This document shows, piece after piece, positions 13,301 to 26,442 of a stretch of DNA of 64,000 nucleotides. Made by a program: the position numbers and the translations under genes. This DNA comes from Amblyornis subalaris (Eukaryota; Chordata; Aves; Passeriformes; Ptilonorhynchidae). Under the pieces are notes generated by a model. The model had not been told where the DNA came from. It saw only the letters and a program-made list of their open reading frames with translations, and made no database searches. The DNA is taken from contig JACAXG010000050.1 of assembly GCA_018881555.1 (NCBI GenBank), positions 868,001 through 932,000 of the forward strand, written 5' to 3'. Every line of letters starts with the position of its first letter. The stretch's first letter is position 1.

Positions 13301-13950
13301 ACTTCTGCTGCTGCAGGCAGAATACATAACTTTTGTGCAATGCTTCTCTGTTGGCAAAAGAGGTCAAGACTCAAGATTTTGAAGAATGTCTTGGCTTTTG
13401 CAAAATTTCAGTTATTTAGAGGAAACATTGCCTTGTTTATTTTTTAAAGAAGATGAATGTAATTTATAAATCATTACAAAATAAGTCAGATTTCCTAAAA
13501 CATATTTAAATACCCATAAAACACACAGACACCATTTGCAACATAAGGCTAATTTGGGCACAGTTTTAAACCACCTTTGAAGACCGATTTCAAGACATGG
13601 GAGTCAGAACTGCTTAATTAGCCAGGGTGGGTAGATGATAACATGGAACTACTGTGCCATATCACACTTCTTNCCCGCAGTCCCTTCAGAGCCAGTGACA
13701 GACACACTGAACTAGAAGGCTGGCAATGGCACTGCTGCTGCGACACCAGCTGATGGAGCTGCCAAATTCCACAGCCAGCAACTGAATGGGACAGCTGAGT
13801 GGCTTCTTACCCAGAAGTCTCAGGATGACAGAACAGACCCAGAAACAACCAAGTCCTCAAAGATCTGAGGCCAACTGCAGAGGTTAGCACTGAAGAAAAC
13901 ATCTGTAATGTCCTCATGACAGCAAACACCCAAATTCCTCTCTATTTGTA
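10350..13950. other. Unique non-coding DNA
   Basis: AT-rich, with no supported gene or mobile element. It includes a (CAAA)4 run near 11121-11136 and an AT dinucleotide tract listed separately. Confidence 0.55.
13011..13030. repeat. AT dinucleotide tract
   Basis: A short alternating AT tract of about 20 bp ending in TATA-rich sequence. It stands alone with no promoter context, so it is treated as simple sequence. Confidence 0.9.
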
Positions 13951-13992
13951 ACACCTGTAATTAACAGGTGTGGAATAGTTTGTCAACAGCTG
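13951..13992. promoter_or_regulatory. Palindromic E-box cluster
   Basis: ACACCTGT at 13951-13958 and ACAGGTGT at 13964-13971 form a perfect inverted repeat around a 5-nt spacer. Each half holds a CACCTG/CAGGTG E-box. A third E-box, CAGCTG, follows about 15 bp later. CAGGTG boxes are bound by SNAI, ZEB and E-protein factors in vertebrates. Whether this cluster works as an element is inference, because E-boxes are frequent by chance. Confidence 0.3.
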
Positions 13993-16900
13993 TTATCATA
14001 AAGCTATGGTATTTGTCCTACAAGCACAGCAATGCTCTGTGAAGCTGTACCCATTGTCCAACACTCCCTTTCCCACACAGCACAACAAATAGGTTAATGA
14101 AATTGCCCTCAAACAGAAACTGAACACACACCGGAATAGAATTCAAGTTTCCCATCTGCCTTCTTTATCCTTCCAAAACTGATGTAAGTTTTGAAATTTT
14201 ATTTACTTACTGTTGCTAATTCCCTAAAATTAGCCTAGAGAGTAAAGGCATCTGCTCCACATCTTCCCTATGAGGAACTGCTTCCTTACCTAGATATAGT
14301 CTAATATTTCTGATTATTTTAAACAGGTGGGNTAACATTGCAGTGTGTGGTTTCCTAAAAGCCAGTAAAGACTCATTCACCTAAGAGCAACCTACAACAC
14401 CAATATTAGTTATTTTTTACTGTTATGTTCTTATTATTTACTGTTATTTAGTAACCAATATACTGCTATTTCTAAGAGAAGGTATGTGNTGTGTTTTTTA
14501 AACCAATGCTACATTTATACTCTCTTCTAACCCAGTGCAAAGCAATGATCAAGTGGCTATACGTATGTTCATATTCTAATAAAAAGTACATCACTCATTG
14601 CCAAGGATTGAAACAAAAGGGAAGTTCAGTACAAGACAGAATCCTTAAACAGATCACTACAACAGAGGATGAGAAGAATCTGCAAGGCTTCATGCACTAG
14701 GCAATACTACAATGCTTTCTATTAACAAAAAGCTCCACACTTGTTCACTGTGTTCAGTAAGCTCAGGAAAAAAATATATGGCAGGTGGGCAGATTCTCTG
14801 CAAATATGTATTTAAAAATATTTCAGAGGCTTTATCTGACAAATACTGACTTCATTAAAGTGAATAGAAAAAAATAATATTTTAGTTCAATAGAGACAAT
14901 AATTTTACTTGGTGGGAATATCAGTACAAAATCCTTGAGGTTTAAAACATCCAGTCATTTAGATCAGGCAATGACCTGTCTTCGGGTAAACTTGCTGAGA
15001 TTTGACACATTTCAGGTGGACAAAAATTTACTACCATTAAAAATACCTGACCAGTTTGAAGTAGCCAGCAAATGCTTACAGATAAGTTATTTTGAGAGCT
15101 GACAGATGGAAAAAAAGAGAGAATAAAAATGACACAAAAAAGTGTTACCAGGAAGTAATTTAAAACAACAGATTAACAACATTTATGTTCTTAAAATATC
15201 TTACAATTACAATACAAATTATTTTTAATTTGCACTTAATATCATGTTGCTTCTTTATTTATTTTTTATATTTAAAATTGTATTATAATTTTAATTAATT
15301 ATTTTTCATCTGGCTAGAAAGAGGAAAAAAAAGGACAAGGGAAACTCCAAAAATAAATATTTTCTGCCTAGTGTGACACCCCAAATAAATCTAGCATAGT
15401 TAGTCCTAATCTAGGCAAGAGCACCAGTATTTGATGACTTTTCATAAAACGTGGCTAAAAAGGTGTCCCCCAAAACTGCCTGTGAGACTGAACAAGTTCC
15501 CTCTTTTTAAAGATGTCCAGTCCAACCAAATTCTGCAAGCCAATGGTAACCCAAACCTTCTGCTTTCTGATTTTTCTTGCTNATGCAAATTAGTGAAGCC
15601 TCCCTGCAGGCTCACTTGGGACATCTGAGAATGGTTTAGTCTCCCATTAAATGCCTTTCTAAGACGTTTGAGCCCACAATAATTTAGTATCAACACACCA
15701 CAGCTCATTATCTCCTGACATGCTCTCTTGCCATAACCTTAGGTATAGGGATCTAGTAAGAACTTGATGGAAGACCATTGTGGGTAAAATATTTAAATAA
15801 GTGAAGAAGGAGAAAGAGCTGTAATACAACTTTTTGTGAGAAGAAGATGTAAAAAAACTAGTTTTTCGTGGCACAACTGCCGTGCAATTCTAAAGTAATA
15901 AATATGTAAATATAATTAGAATCACCCCATACTCCATTGATTTACACTCCTGGCTTGAATCAAATTAAGACCTGATTAAGGTTTACTTCAGCAATACCAG
16001 ACCATCTGAAGAAACCAGAGATACCAGATCATCTGAAGTCATGAGGTTCAGTTTCAGCAATGGTGACACATAACTGTTTTTCTGAAGCTATTGGTAACTT
16101 TCCCACAGTGTGTGCATTACTTGTTGGCTTCCTAACACAAATGTCTTGTTTGGTAGTTTCCTGGCTGGAAGGACCTAGTTACTGCCACTTGGCGGTACCA
16201 GGCAAATCATTTCAGCAAAGAAAGGCTGATCCTAATCTCCTCTCATGCAAGGCTAATACAGTATCAGTGAAGAATTCAGTATCTGTGTTCCTTTGTGTGC
16301 ACAGCTCCCACCCGAACTTTGGACTTGTAAAATTGGTTGTTATATAGGACTTCCTCATCTTGAAGTAAAATCACGTTCAGTGATCCTCCAGAGCATTTGG
16401 GAAATCCCAACAGTCCCTGAAAGGCTCACCAGCTCTGAACTGTGACATTCTGGCTACTGGCACTAGAGGCCATTCCTTATATAAGGGCCTGAGAGTAGAG
16501 AGGAGGGGGTAAAATGTGTCTAGCTGTACTTTGGATCTAATTACATCTTCTTATAGCTCCAAGGATCTTATCACCTTTAGTTCCAGAGTGTAATTTAACC
16601 TATGCATTCAACCCTCATAGTGATCCTCCCCAGCCTGCAGTTGCACCTTTTCCCTTTCAGAGTGAAAATCTCAGCAGATACATCCAAAAATGGGAGCATT
16701 AAGCAGCATCTTGCAGCATTTCTTCATCTTTCTTCCAGCTTTTTTTTCTGAACACTTCTGCAGAAGCCATCACTTATGAGATGCAGGGCTTTGTAAACAC
16801 TCATTTCTTCAGCATTACCTGAAGTTTAATTCTAAAAGTTTCCCACTGACTTATGTACACTTTAAGCCTAATCCCCCAACTCCCTATTGGCAGCAAAAAG

Positions 16901-19900
16901 AGTGCGGGTGTCTGTACTGCCTATGGAATTCCTGATACTGAACATCTAATTTTTATGTTTTTCAACAGTCCTTATGAGTCCTGAGAGTGATGCCTCTGCT
17001 GAATTATTTTGGTTGCTCAGTTTCACATTCAAAAACAGGTGCTTTGGAAAACCAGGACTTGCACTTCCACAATACTTTGCAGCTCAGTCTANAGAGCACT
17101 TCGTTTTGTATGGAAGCCCCCTAGGCAGGTGACCACGAAGCAGTTTACCTCAGCTATTAGTCTCCTGCTTCTCTGCAAGACTTATTAATTCAGACTGTCA
17201 GGCTAATCTATCTTCACAGCTCCACATACTGAGCAAGGACCATGCAAAATTCTTAGCCTTTGTAGAAGGCAGAGGAAACCCTTAGCACTCTAAGAAAAAG
17301 GTTTAAGGCAAGTTGCCCACCATGAAACAAAAAGTCTGAGGCTTCATGTTCACAAACTAGCACTCTAGGCATTGTTATTTGTAGAATTCCTTTGACCTTC
17401 ATAACAGGCATAGTGAAAAGAGGTGGGAGGAAAGAAGGCAAAGGCTACTTTTACCCTCCACATATCTAAGCAGTGCCACAGGGGCCAGATACATGTAGAT
17501 TCTTCTCAAGTTCTTCTTAAGTTACTCAGAGATTGTGCTGAAATTTCCAGAATAAAAGCAAAATGCTCCTCTCACTAACTTCTGCATGAATCAATGTTTT
17601 ATTGCATGTCATATATATATGCAAGGTTGGGCTAACAGACATATTTTCAATAAAGAGTAAGATGATATGAGAAGGTGACCGAGACAGAGGGGCAATGTCA
17701 CAGTGATTCTTGATTTTTTTTAGTGTGACAAAATAACGCAATCCTATGAGCAAAAACAGTGAAAGAAAAAATTGCTAAATACTTAGCTTTCATCTCCCCA
17801 CACCCCTACTATGCCCTCCAGAGCTGCCCAATGAACAGGAACAAGCAAAANCTACAAATGTGCAACCCTCCTCCTTGCAGACACCGGTGATTGCTGTCCT
17901 CAGTGCAGATTCGAAACCATGCCAGCATTTCTCTTTCTCCCTTTCCTCCTGCACATTCCTTCCGCAGACCTCTAACTACAACTCTGCATCAGGGCAATAG
18001 TTGCATGCCACAAGATGATCTGGAGAGAGACTGCTGTCTCAACATAGCATGGAGATGACTCAATAGTGACAAAGTAAATCATCCTTCAAAGATAAGTCAA
18101 TAGTGAATAAGTAATTTTATCTGTCAAGAGTTAACATGCAATGAATACTTGTAAAGGTTACACAACATAAAATCTAGTAGTGGTTAGGCATGAGTTCCCT
18201 CACATATGCTAACCAAGGAAGTCTGTGAAGGAATAAATTCCACTTGACTCCTCATGAAAAGCCATAACAACAGCAAGCTGTATGTATACACTCCTAGAAA
18301 AGGATTATACCGTAAGACATTGTTAGCTTATAGCCAGATCTCCTACTTAAGATGCACCTTGCAAGTATTTCTTAGGANTCATGTTAAATTTCCATGTAAA
18401 AATGCTTTNAAAAAAAGTGAATGTGTGAGCAGAATAGTTTGCAATAAATAAAACAATTCCTAAAGCTGGTTAAAAGAGCCTAAAACACTTGTTGAACCCA
18501 CACACACTGTGAAGCCATAAACAGCCTGGAATTTAACTTCACACCACTGGAAAGCTCAACTCACTTTTCATTTCTGTCACTATTTGCATTTTTCTTTTTT
18601 TTCAGTTACATAAAAGCATAAATCTGTTTGGATTTTCTTCTTCAATGTACTTTTCAAGTTCTTATATAAATTTCTAGCATGGCATGATATCTTTCCAGTA
18701 AACTCTGTGAAAACATAGCTTATGATGTCTAAAACATTCTATTTAATTAAAAGCAATTAGGAGTTCTAAAATGTGCGAGCAGCAGTTGTATATTCTGAAA
18801 TCCACGCTGTAAGTATACATCCCTTAAATTTGCCTAACTTCTTGAATCAATAGATCCTTTGAGGTTTCCCAGATAAGATATATTCTAGATTATTTAGGCT
18901 ATCCAAAGAATGCTTTTGCTGCTCTGTGCAATTAGAGCTGAAAGTGCATTTATCTTGCTATAAATAAGGTGACTCTTAAAGAATGAAGTTCAGAAGTGTT
19001 AATGTCAACCCTTTAGTGGACTTATCTTTGATAGGGTAACTCCATATCTCAAAGCACCTAAGCTAGTTTAACTCAAATTTGAAATAAATTTTGACCTTTA
19101 TAATATATGCAAGTCAGGAAAAGCTGACAGAATAATTTCAGAATTAATTGATATGAGTTTTATCATAAAACCTAAGTAGGCACAAAGATGTTTTGAAAGT
19201 CACCATTTAAATATGATGTTGACTCACAACTACCCTGAAAATCACACAGAGTAAAAGGTATAACTGAAATGTTCCAGAAAAATCTGTGTATGGAATAATT
19301 CAGTTCATCAGAAGCAAATCCTCTCTTCCCTGCTTTACAGTACTTGGGTTTAGACCTGCTGCTTTGAAAAAGAAAAGTGCAAGGCCAATTAACAATTGTT
19401 TTCTCTTTATTTTACTACAGTAAAAATGTATTTTACAGGTATTGATGGCCTTCTGCAAACCATAAATAAAAGCTTTGGATGTCCCAGGTTAGAAATATCA
19501 AATAGTGAAGACAGCAGAGCAATACACACTGGGGTGAAACTCCCTCTGTATAGAAGGCGTGGTTAACAGTGTTAGGTTTTTTAAGTGTAAAAGTTTATTT
19601 GCATTGTCTTGAAGTAATACATTGTTCTCCTTCTCCGTGCAAGGAATTTAATCCTCTGTGTGCAAATCTGCATTAGAATTCACATCCTTATAGGCTTTGC
19701 AGAAAAACAAAACACCTAATTTTTTTGTATCTACACATAAGGTCAGGTCATCTCTCTTTTAGATACTATTCATATTTGCTTACATANACATGTACCACAC
19801 TGCAATAAGCAGTTTATAAGAGAAACACCTTAGCCTTTAATACTTTTTTTTAAGTGCTCAATGACGGTAACAGTTTTTACAGCTCATAAGGTGCACCATA

Positions 19901-19925
19901 AGGTTTTGTTCAAACAATGACAGCA
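13993..19925. other. Unique non-coding DNA
   Basis: AT-rich, with long A/T-only stretches around 15180-15310, and no supported coding or repeat family. Around 18900-18990 the sequence has a CAATTA homeobox-type core and a MEF2-like CTATAAATAA at 18958-18967. It has the feel of a conserved non-coding element, but this cannot be tested without an alignment. Confidence 0.5.
15994..16038. repeat. Local 27-bp tandem duplication
   Basis: ATACCAGACCATCTGAAG at 15994 recurs 27 bp later as ATACCAGATCATCTGAAG (16021-16038) with one difference. Only the first 18 bases of the second unit are preserved. It is a minor slippage-type duplication. Confidence 0.75.
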
Positions 19926-20140
19926 TCATACAATCACAGAATGGTCTGGGTGGAAAGGGAACTTTAAAGACCTGCCAGTTCAAGCCCCCTGCCATGGGCA
20001 AGGACATATTCCACTAGACCAGGCTGCTCAAAACCCCATCCAACCCCGTCTTGAACATTTGCACTGATGGGACATACACAGCTTCTGTGAGCAAGTTGTT
20101 CCTGGTCTCATGACCCTCATTAGCCTGTGTCATTTCAGAA
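19926..20140 (-). mobile_element. CR1 LINE 3' end fragment
   Basis: Read on the plus strand this is the reverse complement of a CR1 3' end. It opens with the CACAGAATGG tail complement and continues with the diagnostic blocks CCCCCTGCCATGGGCA, CCACTAGACCAGG and AAAACCCCATCCAACC. After about 20140 the match fades. The copy is 5'-truncated, as most CR1 insertions are. It sits about 450 bp upstream of an LTR insertion. Confidence 0.9.
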
Positions 20141-20867
20141 AATTTGGGAATGCTGGTCTTTGGGTTGTCTCTTAAATAGCAATCTTATCCAGAGATTTTC
20201 CACACTTAGCAACTAAGCCTGTCTATCCAGACCACTAAGGCCACTCAGCACTATCAGGGTTTTCAAGACACCATGCAAGGAGTCTGCACCTATGAGCCTT
20301 GTCAGTAAGAGGACATACAGTGTTTTGAACACTTATGTCAACATTTACAGCACAGTTTCTGAGCCAGTTCCCCATATATGTTGATTGTATACCGTTTCAG
20401 ACATACTGGAGGGCACAAAGAAAGGTTGTAACAGAATTAAGACACAATCTAGTGGCCAGGAGCACAGCCAAGGGCAGGATGATCCTTCCAGTTTAGTAAG
20501 TTTAGACCTACGCCTAGGCTAAAGTGATACCACACAGGCATAGCCATAGGCAGAAGAACAAAACATGGATACTCTCTGGACCATTAACACTTTGTGATGC
20601 TTTTGGCAGGGAGGATTAATAGAGTTAATTTTCCTCACAGTAGCTGGTATTGGGCTGTTTTGGATATGACAGCGTTGATAACACGGAGATGTTTCAGTTA
20701 CTGCCAAGCAGCACTCTCACAGCATCAAGGCCTTTTCTGCTTCTGCTTCTCATCCCACCCATTCAGAAAGAAGGCTGGGGGTGCACAAGAAGTGGGGGAC
20801 ACAACCATGACAGCTGACCCCAGCTGACACAAGGGATATTAAAGACCATCTGGTGACATGGTCAGTG

Positions 20868-20873
20868 TATAAA
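20868..20873 (+). promoter_or_regulatory. LTR TATA box
   Basis: TATAAA lies about 275 bp into the LTR and would mark the U3/R boundary some 25-30 bp downstream. It is intact, so weak promoter activity remains possible. Confidence 0.7.
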
Positions 20874-21040
20874 GCTGGTAGGAGAGATGCTCGGAGTGAT
20901 GGCNTTTGTCTTCCCAAGTCACCATTGCATGTGATGAAGCCCTGCTTTCCCGGGGATGGCTGAACACCTGCCTGCCCGTGGGAGGCAGTGAACGAATTCN
21001 CCGTTCTGCTTTTCTTCTGTGTGAGGCTTTTGCTTTCTCT

Positions 21041-21046
21041 ATTAAA
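21041..21046 (+). terminator. LTR polyadenylation signal
   Basis: ATTAAA followed by a T/C-rich stretch, placed near the R/U5 boundary of the LTR. It is the common non-AATAAA variant. Confidence 0.6.
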
Positions 21047-23783
21047 CTGTTTATCTCAACCCACAAGCTTTCTCACTTTTACTCTTCCGATTCTCTCTCT
21101 CAATCCCACCAGGCAGGGGAGTGAGTGAGCGACTGTGCAGGGCTTAGTAGCCAGACAAGGCTAAATCATGACACACACTTAAGAGATTATTAGATTCTGT
21201 CACCTAAAAAAACCAAAACAGTCATGCACCGAAATCAAAAGGCCATCACAGAAGCCTTAGGAAAGGTTTACAATTAGTATGAAGACAGAACTTAAAGGAA
21301 AAACTGAAGCAGGACTCTCACCCAAAAAATTCTATGAGTATTGCTGTGCAACTAACTGCTATATACGTTATCGTGCATCTAGAAGTTCAAAGTTGCCCAA
21401 ATTAAGGCATCAGCCTTAACCATGGTAAAGTAAGCCAGTTTTCAAATGTTTTTAAAGGAAAAATAAATATATTGGTGAAAAAGTCTAATTTGGAGCACTT
21501 AATAACAAAAAAATCTTAAATTACAGTTCACTTTTATTGAGAAAATAAGATTCTCTTTAATGAATATAAACCTAACCATGCATATTCTAATTTGACAGTA
21601 AAAAACAACTAATTTGGGGTGGTTTCATAAACACTGACAATAAATCTAAACCCATGGTAAGTACAATGACCAATATGTTTCAATATTCTTAAAAAATACA
21701 TCCAAATTTCGGTGTGGAGGAAAAAACCCCAAACAAGCACAGCATTAGCATCTCAAACTCTCTATATTTCAGAATCAGACAAAGTAACAGCTTAAGTCAA
21801 TCATGTTTGACTGTTATCCAGTTATTTATATGAGTAAATGAAGCTGGCGTCCGAGTGGGGAGATGAACTGGCAACTTGCCGTAGCCTTCAGTTATAATTT
21901 GTATATAATGGGGCAAAATGCAAGCACTCCGATTGTAGTCTAGCTATATATGTGGGTGAAGCTAAGCAGAAGAGCCAAAACAAGCAATACTCTGGTTTAC
22001 CTAATGACAAAGCAAGCTGGAGATTTCTTCAATCTGCAGGTGAAGTTGCTGAGGACAAATCTGCAGAAGACCTCACCCAAGCGATGGGCTGAAGCCTGGA
22101 CTGCCAGTGGAGTTAGATACACAGCAGTCTCCCTTGAGAGAGCAAACCCTTGGTATGAACTTCTCACCCAGGCATATGCAGTTCTATTGCCTGAATGCAT
22201 CACCTAAAACCAGGGTAAAAATCCCAGGGTTCCTGGAACTCTCAAAGACTCCACAACATGCTGGACTGTACTACAGTCACGGTTACAATAGAAAGGCATG
22301 GCCTATAATGAAATGATAACTCAGCTGGCATGGAAAGGTCATCTCCAATGATTCCACAGACCTTTAAAGACCTTTTTGGGTTGGAGAGGACTGCAGAAGA
22401 AATGACCTTATTGCTCCACAGCTTGAATGGGATGAGACAGATTACTTCAGATCTGAATATCTCAAGCAGGTTAGGAGCTCACATTCACATCTTACATGAA
22501 CAGGAGAAGAAATGAGTATTTTGGGGTGACTTCATGGGTAGCATACAANTCCATAAATTTCACACAAAGAGTGATCCTTGCTTTTTAGGCTAGTTTCTAA
22601 GAAATTTCATAGTTGAGAGGAGTGTGGAAATTAACTATTTTTCCTAATCACCTCTTTATCAAATAAATGTATTACCACACACAGCATGAACAGCTAACAG
22701 TAGTAGCTTCCATAACTAATAGTGACTTCATCCTGCAGTTCCTACTAATTACCAACACACAGGGGGAAAAATGTACCTGCCTTTTGTGGTGCCCAGAAGC
22801 ACACAGTGAGTAGCTGCCCACTTTAGCAAGAGATCTGCCATTTTGGAGGTGCTGAAAACATTTACAATAGCAGCTTATGTATCACAGTGTGGTTATACAT
22901 TTCCCTCTACTCCTAGTATTTTCAAAAAAATTTCCTGCATGCACTTCATAGCAAAATTACTTCATTCTATTTTACTGATTTGTAAGCAGCATCTGTGACC
23001 ATGTAAAAATGACCTCTTAACTTGTACGTAGGAATGGAAAGTCATCCCTGTGGCCTTTTCTTTCTCCAGAATTCACTCTCTAGTTGAAACATTGGCCAAG
23101 GCACAAATAAACAAACATTAGTAAATACGAGACTGGACAGCCATTGCTTCTCAAGAGTAAAGTCTGCCAATGCCAGATATGGATCCAGAGACATTGCTGG
23201 TTTCACCTCTTCCAGAATAACTTTTCCAAGGAGCTACACCCTTGTCTAGCTTGCTCAAATTCTGAAAATTGCTGTTTATGACTGCGGCTGTAACAGTTGA
23301 CCCAACAAGAAGTGCCAGGAATCAAACCACAGTCTTTGGAAAGCAACNGGATCCATAAGCTAGACTCCTTATTTTGAGAGACTATGCGATGAGATTCCCA
23401 ATCCTAAGCCACATGAGATGGCTATGCCAGGATAACAGTTCAGATTCCGCAAATCACATCCATATTGTTAAGTCTTTTAGCGTCTGGTGTACTTTTAAGT
23501 GGACACCAAATCTGTTTGTCAGATAGAGTCTGAGCTGCTAAATAAATAGTGATAAATTTCCTAATACTACTGGGCAGAGNGTTCCTGCAAGTACAACGTG
23601 TGTTTATCAGTTTCCCACTGAGCTAGTGTTGACTTTCAAATTTCCTTTAATCTTATTATAGTAAACATAGTACAGCTCTCTGGCAAACAAGAGGAACATT
23701 CTTCCTGTAATATCATATGCTTCTTTTAAAGAAACCTTAGAGATGTCCAGAAAATAATTAGGCTCAACTTGGAATAACACAAT

Positions 23784-23809
23784 AAACTTGTTTCCAAAGA
23801 AACAAGTTT
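23784..23809. repeat. Perfect 11-bp inverted repeat
   Basis: AAACTTGTTTC at 23784-23794 and GAAACAAGTTT at 23799-23809 are exact reverse complements around a 4-nt CAAA spacer. It would form a compact hairpin. There is no T run after it and no gene beside it. Confidence 0.85.
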
Positions 23810-26232
23810 CACAAAATATTATATTTTTGTACTGAAAGAAACCGTGGCTATTTTTATAAAGAGAAGACTGGTAAATTCTGATAGGGACTCAAAATAGTGT
23901 TTGCATGTATCATATTTTTAAAGTCAGCTATTGAAACACCGACAGAAAAATATTTTTCTAGTTTGAAGCAGTCTACCTGAATCGAAGGATAAAGCAACTG
24001 GAATTTTGGATGTAGAATTCAGAAAATAGTAGACTGTAGTTTGTGAAGGAGCTTTTTCAATGCTCCTTCAAGAAGAAAGAACATCAACTGCAGACAACTT
24101 TAAAAAAAATGAGATCTATTATGGTACAATTTGTATTTAAAGCTTCTTTTCATTTGAGAGAAATTTATGGTAGACAAAGGTGGGATTTGTCTTACAGTTC
24201 AAAAAACCCCAAAGATCTAGTTTGAGTTGTTGAATAATTTTATGTAAGTGACTGAAGGGACTTTGGAAAACAGAAAGAAAGACAGTTTCAGGTCTTAAAC
24301 TACCTCTTAAACTACCTCAATATCCAAGTGTGTACATTTGTCTTGTTTGCTTCAGGGTTTCTACAGAAAAAGGATCATTACATATAACAAAAATGGCACA
24401 CAATGGTGCTATTTTCACGTATCTTCTGTGATTTTTGAACAAAACAATACATTTTTCTAATAATCAGTTTCTGTGACATTTGAATCTTCAGCTACCATTA
24501 AGAAGCCACAGGTTATGAGCTATGACTTTACCGAAGGCTCAGCTTAAGTAAGGAATGGAAGTATTAAAGAGACAGATGAACAATCTTTCCCTGCCTATGT
24601 GGAATCCAGGATGCTTACAATTTGTTTCAATTTGTAAGAAGTCACTCTTCAGACTACCTCAGCAAAAGCTGTTCTCACTGAAGAATCAGGCAAAGATTCC
24701 ATGGACATCACTAATGAAGAATATAGACCAAAGTCAACAAACATGCTTAGTATAAACCCGTTGTGTGTAGTAATCTGAAAGGTGTCAGCCAGAGAACAAT
24801 TTAAATCAAAATACAAGCGATAGCCATCTCTCTCTTTATTAGGAGACTTTACTGGATCCATCCATTAAGTCACGCAACATGTTCACATATTCCCATCTTC
24901 TTTGCCTGTCAACCTCCTCTTGTTCCTCACAAAGGACATTGAGCTCCAAATTATGTTGACAGAAGAGGAACTGACAAACGATAGATGGATCATAACAAAA
25001 AACATGCCTAGAGCAAGGATGTCTGATATCTGAGAGCTGGGATGTTTTCCTTTTGGATAGAAGCTCTGACCCACTATTTACACCCCTGTCCCAAGCTCTC
25101 CCACATATTTTTAAATGACAACTTTCTAGATGTTATCTGTTTGGAGACTGGCCAGATTTATGGGCAGGATCCTGCTTAACTCTAAGCCAAGCTAGTGTTT
25201 TGGCCTCACTGGAAATGAGATTAGGTCTGAGATTTGCACCAGGGAAAAAACCTGCCGTTTCATGCCAGAAATGGTCATGGAGAATTTTTACAATGCTGTT
25301 TATTTTTTTGTTAGCACTACTGTATAGTATCAGGCTATTTTAGCATTATCATAGCAGCACTTAAGTAGGGTAATAGGATAGATGAGACATGGCTGGAATC
25401 CCCAACAAAACTGCATGTAAACGGAGACGGGCAACTAATTCACATCTAGACCAGCTCAACACAGTTTTTCAACTCCAGTAAGTGTTTGTACAACACAAGG
25501 TCAACAAGGCGTTCTGCATGAGCTGTACAAATGTTGTTTCCAAGTTTTAAGAGATGTTAAAAATTCAGGAAATTTTTAAGATTTATTGCATTAAATCCAC
25601 AGTCTGATGTTTTATTTGTGCACTGCCCATCACACTCAATAAAAACTGGTTCCAAAATGAAATTTGCAGGGTAAATAATATATTTTCCTTTCCCAGTATA
25701 CTTTACTTCTCCCACTTCCGTAACACAAAATAGACAGAAACAAAACCTTTATGAGTCTCTCTCTACTTGAATATAACAGTTTTAATTTCCTCAAGTTTCA
25801 TTACAAATTATGGTTTTTTAAAATACCCACTTCCTAAACAACAATGACTTTAAAACTGTCGGGAATGAGAGACAAATTTAACCTTTTTCTTTTTCTAAAA
25901 ATGTTGTAATAGACAGTAGCATGCATATTTCTGTAGACAACATGAGTTTACAGTATAACTAATTCTATACGGCAGCACAGTCTAGATGAAAAACTGACCT
26001 TAGTAAATCCCCCTTTCTTTTATGACTAACCTAAAATACACCATTATAACTCTTAGAGATATTATTTGGACAGCAATAAAGAACAAAATATTCAGAATGT
26101 CAAAGATAAGTATGGTTAAGTACAGAAGGAAAAAAATAATGTTAAAAGTAGGTGCTGTAAGATGACTTTTTGAGAAAGACAGGTTACAACTGAAGTTGCC
26201 ATGATTGTATCACACCAGATATTGAAAGATAG

Positions 26233-26442
26233 ATTGCCCTCTATTTGAATATCCTGAAGCGAGACAGATTTGTATGGTCTGCTTCTCTTTCTGAAATGGG
26301 CTTCAAAAATCTTCTTAAAATTGATAATAAAAGGCTTAATGCATTGAGAACAAGAAATACCACGGTTTCAAGTGACATATCATCATCTACACAACTCATG
26401 CTAAAATCTATACATCCCACAGAGAAGCTATGCATTGAATAA
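26233..26442 (+). other. Unassigned open frame
   Basis: About 69 codons are open between a TAG at 26230-26232 and a TAA at 26440-26442. The AG of that TAG could act as a splice acceptor. The translation is basic and polar (KRDRFVWSASLSEMGFKNLL early, STQLMLKSIHPTEKLCIE late), with protein-like composition but no recognised domain. It may be chance. Confidence 0.12.

Larger units (their letters stand above)
20593..21175 (+). mobile_element. Solo LTR of an avian endogenous retrovirus
   Basis: This is a complete long terminal repeat of about 583 bp without any internal retroviral sequence on either side. It begins TGTGATG and ends GACACA, giving the standard TG...CA termini. The 5-bp sequence CACTT flanks it at 20588-20592 and 21176-21180, as expected for a target-site duplication. 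It has a TATA box (20868-20873) and an ATTAAA polyadenylation signal (21041-21046) in the expected order, giving U3-R-U5 polarity on the plus strand. From memory the sequence resembles an LTR type common in many modern birds. A 5-bp duplication is usual for ERV-L and some gamma-type elements, so the class stays open. Solo LTRs form by recombination between the two LTRs of a provirus. Confidence 0.88.

Noticed and set aside
22330..22420. Possible additional CR1 tail (AAAGACC and TTGGAGAGG words)
   Set aside because: Only short words match. The ordered blocks of a CR1 3' end are missing.
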